Source: Paenibacillus sp. SYP-B4298
GTDB lineage: Bacteria; Bacillota; Bacilli; Paenibacillales; Paenibacillaceae
Direction of reading: 5' to 3'
NCBI RefSeq assembly: GCF_027627475.1
Contig: NZ_CP115484.1
Coordinates: 4,720,501 to 4,784,500, forward strand
DNA: 64,000 nucleotides
Both the position numbers and the translations under genes were made by a program. The notes under the pieces were generated by a model, which worked only from the letters and a program-made list of their open reading frames with translations, searched no databases and was not told the origin of the DNA. Shown one piece after another: positions 49,306 through 58,907 of the stretch. Each line of letters opens with the position of its first letter. The stretch's first letter is position 1.

Positions 49306-49418
49306 CTAGAGCAACTCCAACTGCTCCTCTCTTGTCCGGGTGCTCCAGAGCGAGGGTGCCGCACAGCGGCACTTGACCCGGCAGTGCGGCGGCATCTGCT
49401 TGCCATGATCAGCCGCAG
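49306..49418 (-). pseudogene. Decayed 3' fragment of a DUF72 gene
   Basis: The stretch resembles the 3' end of the DUF72 gene at 39948: on the minus strand GKQM is followed, after many changes, by EEQLELL and a stop, against GKQM and PEQLELF in the intact gene. At DNA level the match covers the stop codon, CAACTCCA-TTGCTC, TCTTGTCCGGG, GGTGCCGC-C-GCGGCAC and CATCTGCTTGCCAT. It is cut short and frame-damaged, and sits between the AraC and SLH genes. Confidence 0.75.
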
Positions 49419-49428
49419 GCGATGCTCA

Positions 49429-52400
49429 TCATCTCATGACCGGCCCTCCTGGGCCCGGGAACGGCTCTCCGCCTGGGTTCCCCCCGCCTGGCTGTGGGGC
49501 CTCCTTGTAGTAGGCGAAGGCTGGATCATAGTTCTGACGCTGAATGATACAGCCGATCGGCTCCCCTGTATGATCATACAGGGTGACATAGATATACTGA
49601 TCGTAGGTTCTAGACCCCATCGCCCATACCAGCATCGAGTCCGACAACATTCCATTGAGGATCGGCTTGGTGACCCCGGCGGCTTGGCGCACGAGCGTGC
49701 TTGGGGGAGCACCCTCTATATAGACCGGAATGATCGTGCTGGAATAATAGGCCGCTCGGCCAGCAAGCGCTGGCTCCAGAGTCGAGAGATTCCATTCAAA
49801 CTCCCAGCCATAGAAGGTGAATCCACCTGGCAAACCCCGCTGCTCCAGCTCGGCAACTGTCAGCCGTTTCACAGGCAGCTCCTTCGTTATATTCAGCGGT
49901 GCAATCCGGGTCAGATCATAGGTGAACCGCTTCTTCTCCCCCTCCTGCCCAGATCGCACGAGGGCATGATAGAACTTACCTTTACCGCCTACATTCAGCA
50001 TTTCCTCTGGCAACGTACAGTAGCCGACACACTGCATAACCGCTTCTGTATCCTCTTTATTCTTATAGATGCGACGCACATCCCCGTCCTGGTAATCGAA
50101 CATATAACTGAACAGATACGTCATTTTATTCTGGCCTTCGTGCGGATAATAGTTCACATTCAACATGCCCGACCAATAACCGGAGGTTCCCTCCACCATG
50201 ATCGTATAAGACGCCGTGTATATATCGACCTGCGAGACCACTGTAAGCGAGACAATCTCACGGTTTTGCGGCAAAGTGATCGTATTACCTGTCACCTGCT
50301 GCCATTCCTCTGGCAATGTCTGACCTTCATAATGTACTTGATAGCGAAGCTTCGCGTGGGGAGAACGGGCTGCTACACGAACAGTAGCCCCCAGCAATTG
50401 GTCTGCCTCCTCCTGCAAGAGCACATATAGATAGTGATTCGGATGGAATTCCTGCGTCCAACCCACCTCATTATAGAAGCTCACCCCGTCAATCGCTAGC
50501 TGGGACAGACTCGCATCCAGATAATCCTTATAATCTGAACCCGGCTTCGTATTGCCCAGTGCGACTCCTGTCAGCACATGCTCCTGTTCGTATGGAACCA
50601 GTTGCACCGTGTATGCCAGCGGATTACCCTGTTCACCATAGAAGACAATATATAACTGCTGGTCATAGATAAGGCGAGAGCCCTCTTCCGAGAGTGAATA
50701 CGGCTGGTAATAGTCCTGACCGATGGGCCTTAATGTAAAACCCTTCCCCTTCGCATCCTCCGCCCGCATACCGTACACCGCTGGAGCAGTTCCATACGCA
50801 GTACGTTCGATGACATCATAGTAGGCTGCCCCGGGCGGCACATCCTTCAAGGCTTGGGTGCTCCATCCCAGCTTATATCCATAGTGGAATGCTCCAGCTT
50901 GTTCCCCGTACTCAAGGGTAATCTGCTCCAGCTCGTCCTTCGTCATTTGCCTTGCCGACAGATCCGTAGTCGATTCGATATAGGGCAGCTTGGTGCCATT
51001 GTAGTCATACGTGTAGCGCTCTATTTCCCCGTTATATTTCGTCAGTTGGAATTCCAACTGCAGCTTCTCCGCGGGCAGCACCTGCTTTTGATAGATGCTC
51101 ATGTCGCAATATAATAAGGAATAGTTCTCGTCCTTGCACACATACAGCTCACGTCCCGCATAGGTAACGCGCAGCTCGTCCCCTGCATCGACGACGCTGG
51201 TTCGGAGCGATTGATATTCTCCCCTGATACTCCCATCGTCCACACTCACATCAGGAAAAGTTTTTATGGAGGTACCGTGCTGCATATCCGTATTGTGCAC
51301 CCACACCTGATACTTCTTCGTGACCGTTCCCGTCTGTACGACCACATCCACCTGCACATCCTCATTCGGCACCAACTGGATGTCCATACTATATGCCGCG
51401 GCTCCCGAGAAGCGCTGCTCCTCCTCTAGCGGACGGAATATAGTCACCTTGGCTGTCGCCCCGGACTCAGCGGGTGCGAAGCTGAGCTTCAGCTTCTTGC
51501 TGCGATCGCTCTCCTTCACCCGCAGCTTATATTTCTGCACCTCACTGGAGAAGCCCGTGCCGACAATCGGCCCCCACTGATCAGACAGTCGATGCAGCGT
51601 GTAGCCCTCGACCGCCAGCGAGCTCAACAGCGCGCTTCGCGTCTCGGTGCCAGAACCCGGCCCATTGCCTGGCGCTCCGCCTCCACCGCCGCCGAACCCG
51701 CCTCCGCCAAGGCCGCTCTCACGCTCCATCCGTCCTGGCTTCACCGCGAAGGTTGCATTCTCCGCCGCCTTGCTCAGCTTCGCCTTATCGATCTTGCCGT
51801 CGCCGCTGAACGACGACTTCGCGTTCAGCTCCAGGCTCTCGATTCGTGACCCCTTGTCCAGCTTGAACGTTCCGTCCTTCGCCTCCGCGTCCACGATCAT
51901 CTGCCCGATCGTCGCTCCGCGCGCACTTAGCTGTACGCCCGCGGCTCGTATCCGCAGCTTGCCCGCATGTCGGCTCAGCTCCAGCTCTCCGCCCGCAGGG
52001 AACTGCGGCGCGACCTCGATCGAGCGAATGCCGCCTGTCGCTGTCTCCAGTCCCTCGATTCGCGCTGGCGACTGCACCCGCAGTTGCTCGACGCGCGTCG
52101 TTCCCGCAGCAGCCAAGCGCACCGCACTGCCTGCCTTGTTCACCACAACCGTACCCAGCGTTGAATCCTGGACATGCACCGAATTCGCTCCGCCGCCCTC
52201 GATTGTTGTGACACCGCTTGCCGTCACGCCCTTCAGCGTCACATCACCCTCGCCTACCTCCGGGCCGATCAGCAGCTTGCCCGTCACCTGCACATGCTGC
52301 AGCGTCACGCCTGCCGCGCGGATCGCGATGTCTCCGCTCACCTTGTTCGCTGCCGCCGTACCGCCATATACACCCGGCTGATCGATCGTCCATAGCGCCA

Positions 52401-53283
52401 CAGCATTGCCGCTATCCTGGCGCACCGCCAGCGCATTCCCGATCGCCACCACCGCCTCGGCGCGAGTCAGCGAGGCCAGCGGTCGGAAGTTGCCTGCCGG
52501 GTCGCCCTTCATAATCCCCTTGCTCACCAGCAGTGCGACCGCCTCCCGGCTCCAGCTCGCGAGCTGCTCCGCATCCTTGAAGGCAGGCGGCTCCAGGATC
52601 GGGGCAGCTTCAGCCGCCTCTGCCGTGCTTGTGGAGGACGCTACCTCCGAGCTGGCCGCATCCGCGGTCGTCGCAGTGCCAGCCCCTGCAGCCCCTGCAG
52701 CTCCTGCAGCTCCTGTAGTTCCTGCAGCCGCTGTAGTTCCTGCAGCCGCTGTAGCTTCAGCAGTGACGCCCGCCTCCGTCTTAGGGCTTGCCGCATCCGT
52801 CTCCGTCTTCGTGTCTGCTGACACTGACTCCGCCCCAGACTCTCCACGCACCAGCGCGGCCAGCATCACGGCCGCCTCCTGCCGTGCCGCAGGACGATTC
52901 GGGGACACCTTGTTGTCACCTGTGCCCTTCATATATCCCTGCTCCAGCGCAGTGCTGATTGCATTCCGTGCCCAATGCCCGGCGGGCAGATCGCTGAACT
53001 CCGCCTGCTTCCCGCTCCCCTGAAGCCCGAATGCCTTATTGATCATCGCCGCCAGCTCCGCCCGCGTCACCGGTTGGTTCGGTCTCACCATACCGTCCCC
53101 ATACCCGCTAATCCAGCCCTTGCCCAGCCACTCCGTCAATGCCTTCTCCGCCCAGTGGCCCTGCACATCCGAACCGATTGACGCTGCCGACATCGGTGCC
53201 GCAGACACGAGTGCCGGCACATTACCCGCCATCAAAGCCAATGCAAGTGTTGCCGTCGCTGCCCATCTTTGTATACTCTGCAA
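49429..53283 (-). CDS. Large S-layer-homology (SLH) domain surface protein
   Basis: A 1284-residue secreted protein starting at TTG 53283 with GGAGAGG upstream. A signal peptide (ATATLALALMAGNVPALVSA) is followed by three SLH repeats (about 38-85, 100-148, 230-285) that bind pyruvylated wall polymer. The second and third are separated by an Ala/Thr/Gly-rich linker of 9-bp repeats. Residues 300-540 form a beta-rich region with repeating short strands, resembling polymer- or bactofilin-like beta-helices. A Gly-rich linker (GGGGFGGGGGGAPG) leads to cadherin-like and further beta domains. The sequence ends PGGPVMR. It is followed by the terminator at 49252. Confidence 0.88.
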   Translation of the reverse strand: MQSIQRWAATATLALALMAGNVPALVSAAPMSAASIGSDVQGHWAEKALTEWLGKGWISGYGDGMVRPNQPVTRAELAAMINKAFGLQGSGKQAEFSDLPAGHWARNAISTALEQGYMKGTGDNKVSPNRPAARQEAAVMLAALVRGESGAESVSADTKTETDAASPKTEAGVTAEATAAAGTTAAAGTTGAAGAAGAAGAGTATTADAASSEVASSTSTAEAAEAAPILEPPAFKDAEQLASWSREAVALLVSKGIMKGDPAGNFRPLASLTRAEAVVAIGNALAVRQDSGNAVALWTIDQPGVYGGTAAANKVSGDIAIRAAGVTLQHVQVTGKLLIGPEVGEGDVTLKGVTASGVTTIEGGGANSVHVQDSTLGTVVVNKAGSAVRLAAAGTTRVEQLRVQSPARIEGLETATGGIRSIEVAPQFPAGGELELSRHAGKLRIRAAGVQLSARGATIGQMIVDAEAKDGTFKLDKGSRIESLELNAKSSFSGDGKIDKAKLSKAAENATFAVKPGRMERESGLGGGGFGGGGGGAPGNGPGSGTETRSALLSSLAVEGYTLHRLSDQWGPIVGTGFSSEVQKYKLRVKESDRSKKLKLSFAPAESGATAKVTIFRPLEEEQRFSGAAAYSMDIQLVPNEDVQVDVVVQTGTVTKKYQVWVHNTDMQHGTSIKTFPDVSVDDGSIRGEYQSLRTSVVDAGDELRVTYAGRELYVCKDENYSLLYCDMSIYQKQVLPAEKLQLEFQLTKYNGEIERYTYDYNGTKLPYIESTTDLSARQMTKDELEQITLEYGEQAGAFHYGYKLGWSTQALKDVPPGAAYYDVIERTAYGTAPAVYGMRAEDAKGKGFTLRPIGQDYYQPYSLSEEGSRLIYDQQLYIVFYGEQGNPLAYTVQLVPYEQEHVLTGVALGNTKPGSDYKDYLDASLSQLAIDGVSFYNEVGWTQEFHPNHYLYVLLQEEADQLLGATVRVAARSPHAKLRYQVHYEGQTLPEEWQQVTGNTITLPQNREIVSLTVVSQVDIYTASYTIMVEGTSGYWSGMLNVNYYPHEGQNKMTYLFSYMFDYQDGDVRRIYKNKEDTEAVMQCVGYCTLPEEMLNVGGKGKFYHALVRSGQEGEKKRFTYDLTRIAPLNITKELPVKRLTVAELEQRGLPGGFTFYGWEFEWNLSTLEPALAGRAAYYSSTIIPVYIEGAPPSTLVRQAAGVTKPILNGMLSDSMLVWAMGSRTYDQYIYVTLYDHTGEPIGCIIQRQNYDPAFAYYKEAPQPGGGNPGGEPFPGPGGPVMR
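52681..52757. repeat. Nine-bp tandem repeats in the SLH linker
   Basis: Units related to CCTGCAGCC/CCTGTAGTT repeat eight times or so, encoding the Ala/Gly/Thr-rich linker between SLH repeats 2 and 3. Length variation by slippage is likely between strains. Confidence 0.75.
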
Positions 53284-53411
53284 CGCTATCCCTCTCCCTT
53301 ATTCTCGCTTATCATCCATCTACCGTTAAATATAGTATAAAAGAACTATAGCCTAACTAGTATATCATGCAGAGGCAAAAATTTCCTAGACTTCAGAGCG
53401 TCAGCACAACG

Positions 53412-53453
53412 AAAAAAAGCCCCCGCGAGTACACCTACATGTACCGCGGGAGC
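53412..53453 (-). terminator. Rho-independent terminator of the stalk-protein / EPS operon
   Basis: On the minus strand GCTCCCGCGGTACA pairs with TGTACTCGCGGGGGC (one mismatch) and is followed by seven T. It lies 33 bases after the stalk-protein stop. Confidence 0.88.
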
Positions 53454-53486
53454 CTGAATGCTATTCGTCTCGCTCATTTCTCAGGG

Positions 53487-54512
53487 TTAACCTATCATCC
53501 CCTCAAGAACGGCCAGCCCATCCTCTACCTTCTTATTGAACGTGTCCCGATATTCCTGAATCACTGCCGTGCTATAGCCATTGCTTTTCAACTGCTGCTC
53601 CGCATCGCTGACGATATTGTCGAACTTGGCCTTGCACTCCGCCAGCTTCTCGTTACCCTTTGTCTTGGCCTGTGCTTTAGTCAGCTTGCCAGCGATGTAG
53701 TCTCCGGCAATCGCCATCATCGTCTGTTCACACGTTTCCTCCAGTGCCTCCAGCTTGCTCTTCGTGCTTGATGTGATCGACTCGTAGCTTGGCTTGGTCG
53801 GGGTGCTACCGCCACCGCCGCCCCCACCAGCACCTCCGCCGCCACCTGCTCCGCCGCTGGAGCCTCCACTGGTAACAGGCGTGGTGCCGCCTCCACTGCT
53901 GGAGCCTGTAGATGGATCAAGCGGAGTCGTCACACCACCACCGCTAGGCGTTTTACCGTCTGTGGTCGCCGGAGTGGTCGCCGTAATTTGCTTGCTCTGT
54001 TGGTTCCATGTAATCTTCACACCGGAGGACTCCGACATGAAGCGAACAGGCACATAGAGCGAGCCATTCAGAATATATGCCGCTTGTCCAGCGGGCAGCT
54101 TGGCTACCTTGCCGTCAAAGACGAACGTGGCCGACTTCTCCGTCAGCTTCTTGGATACGCCCACCTCGGATGCCCTCTCGCCACTTTTGGTCACCATAGA
54201 TTTCAGGTAGCTCTGCAGATTCTTCAGTTGCTCGTCCGTCGGGCTGCTTATTGAGACCGTAGAGCTCGCATTGTCCCAATCCACATTCTTCTGCAAGGCA
54301 TACGATACGAATCGTACCGGAACATATGTCGTTCCCTTCACTACAAATACATATTGTCCCTCTGGCATCTTCAATGTCTGCCCGTCAAATACAAGCTGTA
54401 CCTCAGCAGACTTCGCGCTTACCGTATGAGCTGCCGCAGCGGACGCTACGCTAGACAATGTCATCATCAATACAATAAGAACCGCCAACACCTTGAATTT
54501 CATAGAATGCAT
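53487..54512 (-). CDS. Stalk-domain surface protein with helical Cys-containing C-terminus
   Basis: A 341-residue secreted protein. A signal peptide (VLAVLIVLMMTLSSVASAAAA) precedes two stalk (copper amine oxidase N-terminal) domains, each with YVFVVKGTTYVPVRFVSYAL or YILNGSLYVPVRFMSE. A Ser/Gly/Pro linker follows (TSGGSSGGAGGGGGAGGGGG). The C-terminal 95 residues are helical with two Cys (LEETCEQ and LAECKAKFD). This domain recurs in the membrane protein upstream. ATG 54512 has GAGGG upstream. The gene ends the EPS-side operon. It may link wall polymers. Confidence 0.87.
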   Translation of the reverse strand: MHSMKFKVLAVLIVLMMTLSSVASAAAAHTVSAKSAEVQLVFDGQTLKMPEGQYVFVVKGTTYVPVRFVSYALQKNVDWDNASSTVSISSPTDEQLKNLQSYLKSMVTKSGERASEVGVSKKLTEKSATFVFDGKVAKLPAGQAAYILNGSLYVPVRFMSESSGVKITWNQQSKQITATTPATTDGKTPSGGGVTTPLDPSTGSSSGGGTTPVTSGGSSGGAGGGGGAGGGGGGGSTPTKPSYESITSSTKSKLEALEETCEQTMMAIAGDYIAGKLTKAQAKTKGNEKLAECKAKFDNIVSDAEQQLKSNGYSTAVIQEYRDTFNKKVEDGLAVLEGMIG

Positions 54513-54603
54513 CGAATCCCTCATTTCGTATTCAATAAGTACGCCTATCGCGATCCACAATGGGACAACACAGCTTCGCGTCAATTCGTAGCATAATCGG
54601 GCA

Positions 54604-55434
54604 TTAATTGATCATGGACTGTAATTGCTCCATCGCCTTATTGTAGCTCTCCTGCCGGGTTTCATTGTACTCCTGCTTCCAGCCCTTGATCACATCAGTC
54701 GAGATGCCCTGCTTGGCAAAATCTCCTGAGGCGTCCGCTACAATCTGATCAAAATCACTCTTGCAGCTTCCCTCCGCATCGATCACCGAGGCCAACAACT
54801 GCTTCTTCGCCTGACCTGCCGCTGCCTCATCGCCATCCTGCTGCGCCTGCTCGATGCTCTGCTTCGCTTGTCCAAGCAAGGAGCTGACACTGGACTTGCA
54901 TCTGGACTTGAGCGCAGACAGCTTCTTATAATGCGCCGAGATGGTCGCCTGCTGCTCCTGCTCGCTCGGCACGCTATCTGGATCGGCATTCTCCAGGTTC
55001 GTTGCCGCGCCGCCCGGCTCCTTCGTGGCCTGAACCGGTGACGAGGACATGTTATCCTCCCCGCTCTCCCCAATTGCCGACGCCTTGTCCGCTTCACTGC
55101 CTGAGGCAGTCATTCCATCATCAGTCGCGGCAGGATCAGAATCGGAGCTTCCATCTGCCGAGCGGCTGCCTCCGACGTTAGTGTTCGTGCTGTCCACTGT
55201 ACCATCGGGTGGCGTATCGACTTCGGCTTCCGGTTCGGTACGGGCGATGTCGCCCGTCTGCTCGTTACGATGCGCATCCGAGTCCGCAGCCTCTGGGGCG
55301 CTCGTCTGACTGAAGGGAAGGCTTCCGCTCCAATACAGGCCGCCCGCTACAATGCCCAGGCATACGATAATTGACGCGCCCCATAGCCACCAGGATGGCC
55401 TAGTGCGCTTCACTCTAGGGGATGGTTGATTCAT
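54604..55434 (-). CDS. Membrane-anchored protein with shared Cys C-terminal domain
   Basis: A 276-residue protein with a cytoplasmic Arg/Lys stretch, one membrane helix (LWGASIIVCLGIVAGGLYW), a Ser/Asp/Glu-rich linker of about 120 residues and a helical C-terminal domain. That domain matches the end of the stalk protein: LSALKSRCKS and GSCKSDFDQIVADA, then GISTDVI and LQSMIN. Two conserved Cys probably form a disulfide outside. ATG 55434 has AGGAGGG five bases upstream. It lies between galU and the stalk gene in one transcript. Confidence 0.75.
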   Translation of the reverse strand: MNQPSPRVKRTRPSWWLWGASIIVCLGIVAGGLYWSGSLPFSQTSAPEAADSDAHRNEQTGDIARTEPEAEVDTPPDGTVDSTNTNVGGSRSADGSSDSDPAATDDGMTASGSEADKASAIGESGEDNMSSSPVQATKEPGGAATNLENADPDSVPSEQEQQATISAHYKKLSALKSRCKSSVSSLLGQAKQSIEQAQQDGDEAAAGQAKKQLLASVIDAEGSCKSDFDQIVADASGDFAKQGISTDVIKGWKQEYNETRQESYNKAMEQLQSMIN

Positions 55435-55506
55435 AGTCACCCTCCTAATATTGGTTACTCTAGCTTAGACGCATATGGCGTCGGCATTGTTGCAGTTTTG
55501 GGTGAA

Positions 55507-56391
55507 TTACCCAATCCGATTCCGTTCCTTATCTGTCAATGCGAGCAGATAATTCAAAAATTCATCTCGCAAGTCTCCGCGGCGCAGCGCGAACTCCACT
55601 GTAGCCTGCAGGAAGCCTTGCTTGTCCCCTACATCGTAGCGCTGTCCCTCAAATTTATACGCGTACATCGCTTCCTTCTGCGCCAGCTCCCTGAGCGCAT
55701 CCGTAAGCTGGATCTCATCCCCCTTGCCGGGTGCTGTATGCTCCAGAATCTCAAAGATCGCGGGATTGATGATATAGCGACCCAGAATCGCAATATTCGA
55801 CGGGGCCTCCTCCACCTGCGGCTTCTCGATCAGATTCCTTACTTTATACACCCGATCCTCAATATGCTTGCCTTCCACCACGCCATACTTGCTCACATCC
55901 TGTAGCGGCACCTCCTGCACACCGAGCACCGTCGTCTTGTACTCCTCGTACACCTCGATCATCTGCTTGAGGCAGGGCTTGTCCGAGTAGACAATATCAT
56001 CGCCGAGCAGCACCGCGAACGGCTCCTGCCCGATGAAGCTCTTGGCGCAATGGATCGCATGCCCCAGGCCGCGCGGCTCCTTCTGTCGGATATAGTGAAT
56101 GTTCACCATATTGGAGATTTTGCGAACCTCCTCGAGCAGATCCAGCTTGCCCTTGGACTCCAGCTCCAGTTCCAGCTCCACGGACTTATCAAAGTGATCC
56201 TCGATCGACTTCTTGTTCCTGCCGGTAATGACCAGAATCTCCTCGATTCCGGAATCCACCGCTTCCTCAATAATGTATTGCAGCGTAGGCTTATCTACGA
56301 TCGGCAGCATTTCCTTCGGCTGCGCCTTGGTCGCAGGCAAAAAGCGCGTGCCCAGACCAGCGGCCGGGATGATGGCTTTGCGGACTAGCAT
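55507..56391 (-). CDS. galU: UTP-glucose-1-phosphate uridylyltransferase
   Basis: A 294-residue GalU with the nucleotide motif PAAGLGTRFLPATKAQPKEMLPIVDKP, the LGDDIVYSD metal site and EKPQVEEAPSNIAILGRYI. It makes UDP-glucose from UTP and glucose-1-phosphate, feeding UDP-glucose dehydrogenase and GalE in this operon. ATG 56391 has AAGGAGG. Base composition is like the host, in contrast to the right-hand EPS genes. Confidence 0.95.
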   Translation of the reverse strand: MLVRKAIIPAAGLGTRFLPATKAQPKEMLPIVDKPTLQYIIEEAVDSGIEEILVITGRNKKSIEDHFDKSVELELELESKGKLDLLEEVRKISNMVNIHYIRQKEPRGLGHAIHCAKSFIGQEPFAVLLGDDIVYSDKPCLKQMIEVYEEYKTTVLGVQEVPLQDVSKYGVVEGKHIEDRVYKVRNLIEKPQVEEAPSNIAILGRYIINPAIFEILEHTAPGKGDEIQLTDALRELAQKEAMYAYKFEGQRYDVGDKQGFLQATVEFALRRGDLRDEFLNYLLALTDKERNRIG

Positions 56392-56403
56392 GGGATGGCC
56401 TCC

Positions 56404-57453
56404 TTATGATGGCATAGGCTTGTCTGCCCTTTTAAGCTGATAGTATTCAACATACCAGTTAGCAAAATGTTGCAGTCCAACTTCAATCTGCGTTTCCGGT
56501 TTGAAACCAATTGCTTGCTGAAGCAACTCTGTAGATGCATAGGTCGCAGGCACATCACCTGGTTTCATCGATTCATAGACTTTGTTAAACGAAACGGGCT
56601 TGTCTAATGCGACACTCAAACTTTTCTCTAATGTCTCTATAAATGTCATCAATTTTTCCGGAGAGTTATTTCCAATATTATAAACCTTATGGGGTGGCTC
56701 TGCCATTGGAGGCTTTACAATCAGCTTTTCAATCCCCTTAATAATGTCATCGATGTATGTAAAGTCACGATACAAATCATTCTCGAAGTCGCCATTATTA
56801 TAGATGTGGATCGGTTCTCCAGCAAAATGTCTATTTGCAAAATCAAAATAAGCCATATCGGGTCGTCCCATTGGACCGTATACTGTAAAAAAGCGTAGCC
56901 CTGTAGACGGTATTCCATACAGGTGGCTGTAAGTATGAGCTATTAACTCATTTGATTTTTTCGTAGCTGCGTACAACGAGACAGGCTGATCCACGTGATC
57001 CGATTCATCAAATGGTACTTTTTTATTTGCTCCATACACCGAACTCGAAGATGCGTATAGTAGATGCTTGATCTTATGTCTTTTGCATGCTTCTAAAATA
57101 TTGTAAAAGCCAATAATATTACTTTGAATATACGCATCCGGATTTTCAAGCGAATATCGGACACCCGCCTGCGCCGCCAAATTAATAACAATATCAGGCT
57201 TATATTTATCAAAAAGATGTACCACTGCCAGTTGATCAGCAATATCCATCTTGACAAATACAAATCTCTCATGAGACTCCAGTAACCGTAACCGCTCCAT
57301 CTTCAACTTTGGATCGTAGTAGTCATTCAAATTATCGATACCAACTACTTGCTTTCCCTGTTTGAGCAAGCTGGCTGAGAGATAATAACCAATAAAGCCC
57401 GCAGCTCCGGTAACAAGATACACCTCATCGATTTCATTATTTGTTAGAGCCAT
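56404..57453 (-). CDS. UDP-glucuronate 4-epimerase
   Basis: A 349-residue SDR-type epimerase with GAAGFIGYYL, the YAATKKSNE Tyr-Lys pair and the GAE/LspL-type motif YGPMGRPDMAYFDF. It converts UDP-glucuronate to UDP-galacturonate. With UDP-glucose dehydrogenase upstream, the operon can make galacturonic acid for the polysaccharide. The start at ATG 57453 has AAGGAG 14 bases upstream, a little far. Confidence 0.92.
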   Translation of the reverse strand: MALTNNEIDEVYLVTGAAGFIGYYLSASLLKQGKQVVGIDNLNDYYDPKLKMERLRLLESHERFVFVKMDIADQLAVVHLFDKYKPDIVINLAAQAGVRYSLENPDAYIQSNIIGFYNILEACKRHKIKHLLYASSSSVYGANKKVPFDESDHVDQPVSLYAATKKSNELIAHTYSHLYGIPSTGLRFFTVYGPMGRPDMAYFDFANRHFAGEPIHIYNNGDFENDLYRDFTYIDDIIKGIEKLIVKPPMAEPPHKVYNIGNNSPEKLMTFIETLEKSLSVALDKPVSFNKVYESMKPGDVPATYASTELLQQAIGFKPETQIEVGLQHFANWYVEYYQLKRADKPMPS

Positions 57454-57463
57454 TGTTAGTTTA

Positions 57464-58807
57464 TCAACTCCTTATGTTTTTCCTTGTAGAGGAGATGCGA
57501 CCAATAGAATGATATTCTACCCCCACCAAACCCATATCTTCCACAGAATAAAGATTTCGCCCATCGTAGACCAACGGTGTACGCATGAGTCGTTTATAGT
57601 CTTCTGGTTTCATCGACCGGATTGCTTCCCATTCAGTTAATATGAAACATACATTGGCATTGTCTAATGCCTCTTCAATGTGTTGCACATAATGAATAGT
57701 CCCTTGGTCATTGGCACCCTCAGGATACAACTTTGCAAAGTTGGGAGCCCCAACAGGATCAAAAGCATACACATGTGCCCCTTGTTCTAGAAACAATGGA
57801 ATGTTCTCCAGTGAAGCTGCTTCTCTTAAATCATCCGTCCCAGGTTTAAAGGTCAATCCGAGAACTGCTACCTTAAGACCATTAAAAGTAATCAATCGCT
57901 TACTAGCCTTCTTAAACAGCATAGTCTTCTGGTCTTTATTGACTTCAATCGCCGACTTAACAGTTCTGAGTTCATATCCGTGTTGTCTTGCAAGATATTC
58001 AAGCGCCTTCGTGTCCTTAGGGAAACAGGAGCCACCAAAACCAATACCAGCGTTCAGAAACTTATTACCAATTCGCGGGTCGAATCCCATCCCTTGGGCC
58101 ACATCCTGAATATCTGCTCCTACAAGCTCGCACAAATTGGCGATATCATTCATATAGGATATTTTTAAAGCTAGAAAATCATTGGAAGCATATTTTATCA
58201 TTTCTGCAGAACGACGATTAACGGATACAATGGGAATTTGAAATGGTTCATAAATACGTGTGAGTAGTTCTTCCGCCCATTTGCTTTCTGTGCCAATAAT
58301 AATTCGGTCTGCATGCAGTGTATCATGTACAGCGGAACCCTGCGCAAGAAATTCTGGATTTGAAGCCACTTCGATTCGAACATCATGTTTCAAAAAATCA
58401 TGTATAAACTGTTCAACCTTATCATTCGTCCCAACAGGAACCGTCGATTTCACTACAACTAGACAATCCTTCTCCACCGTCTCCGCGATTTGTCTAGCAA
58501 CTGTAGCAATGTAAGAGAGATTTGCTGATCCATCTGGCTGCTCTGGCGTGCCGACACCTATGAAAATAGCGTCAGCATCCTTATAAGCGAAACGATAGTC
58601 AGTAGTATAATCTATACGACCACTAGAGTAGTTTCTACGCATCAGTTCTTCTAAATCAGCTTCATAGATAGGCGAGGTACCATTCTTCAATAGACTTACC
58701 TTGTTTTCATCTATGTCCACACATGTTACCTGATGACCCTTCTCAGCAAAACAAACACCAGCAACTAAGCCCACATAGCCTGTTCCTGCCACTGCTATTT
58801 TGTACAT
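57464..58807 (-). CDS. ugd: UDP-glucose 6-dehydrogenase
   Basis: A 447-residue dehydrogenase with the NAD motif GTGYVGLVAGVCFAEKGH and the catalytic Cys in GFGGSCFPKDTKAL. It oxidises UDP-glucose to UDP-glucuronate in two NAD-dependent steps. The start is ATG 58807 with AAAGGA; a start at 58813 is too close to the site. It supplies the following epimerase. Confidence 0.95.
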   Translation of the reverse strand: MYKIAVAGTGYVGLVAGVCFAEKGHQVTCVDIDENKVSLLKNGTSPIYEADLEELMRRNYSSGRIDYTTDYRFAYKDADAIFIGVGTPEQPDGSANLSYIATVARQIAETVEKDCLVVVKSTVPVGTNDKVEQFIHDFLKHDVRIEVASNPEFLAQGSAVHDTLHADRIIIGTESKWAEELLTRIYEPFQIPIVSVNRRSAEMIKYASNDFLALKISYMNDIANLCELVGADIQDVAQGMGFDPRIGNKFLNAGIGFGGSCFPKDTKALEYLARQHGYELRTVKSAIEVNKDQKTMLFKKASKRLITFNGLKVAVLGLTFKPGTDDLREAASLENIPLFLEQGAHVYAFDPVGAPNFAKLYPEGANDQGTIHYVQHIEEALDNANVCFILTEWEAIRSMKPEDYKRLMRTPLVYDGRNLYSVEDMGLVGVEYHSIGRISSTRKNIRS

Positions 58808-58907
58808 GGACATCCTTTCTGCATCACCAACGAAAATTAGATGCCAAACTAGAATTATTGTTAAATAAAAACATACACTGAATTATTTTTCAGTCTGTTA
58901 CATTCCT

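Noticed and set aside
52681-52757. Short tandem repeats considered as a CRISPR array
   Set aside because: The unit is nine bases with no spacers and codes in frame for an Ala-rich linker.
52406-53023. A 205-codon Ala/Val-rich plus-strand frame
   Set aside because: It is the complement of the SLH repeats and the 9-bp tandem repeat; the minus-strand SLH motifs are clear.
55440-55507. GACGC/GCGTC hairpin between galU and the membrane-protein gene as a terminator
   Set aside because: The stem is five bases with no T-run; the genes are more likely co-transcribed.
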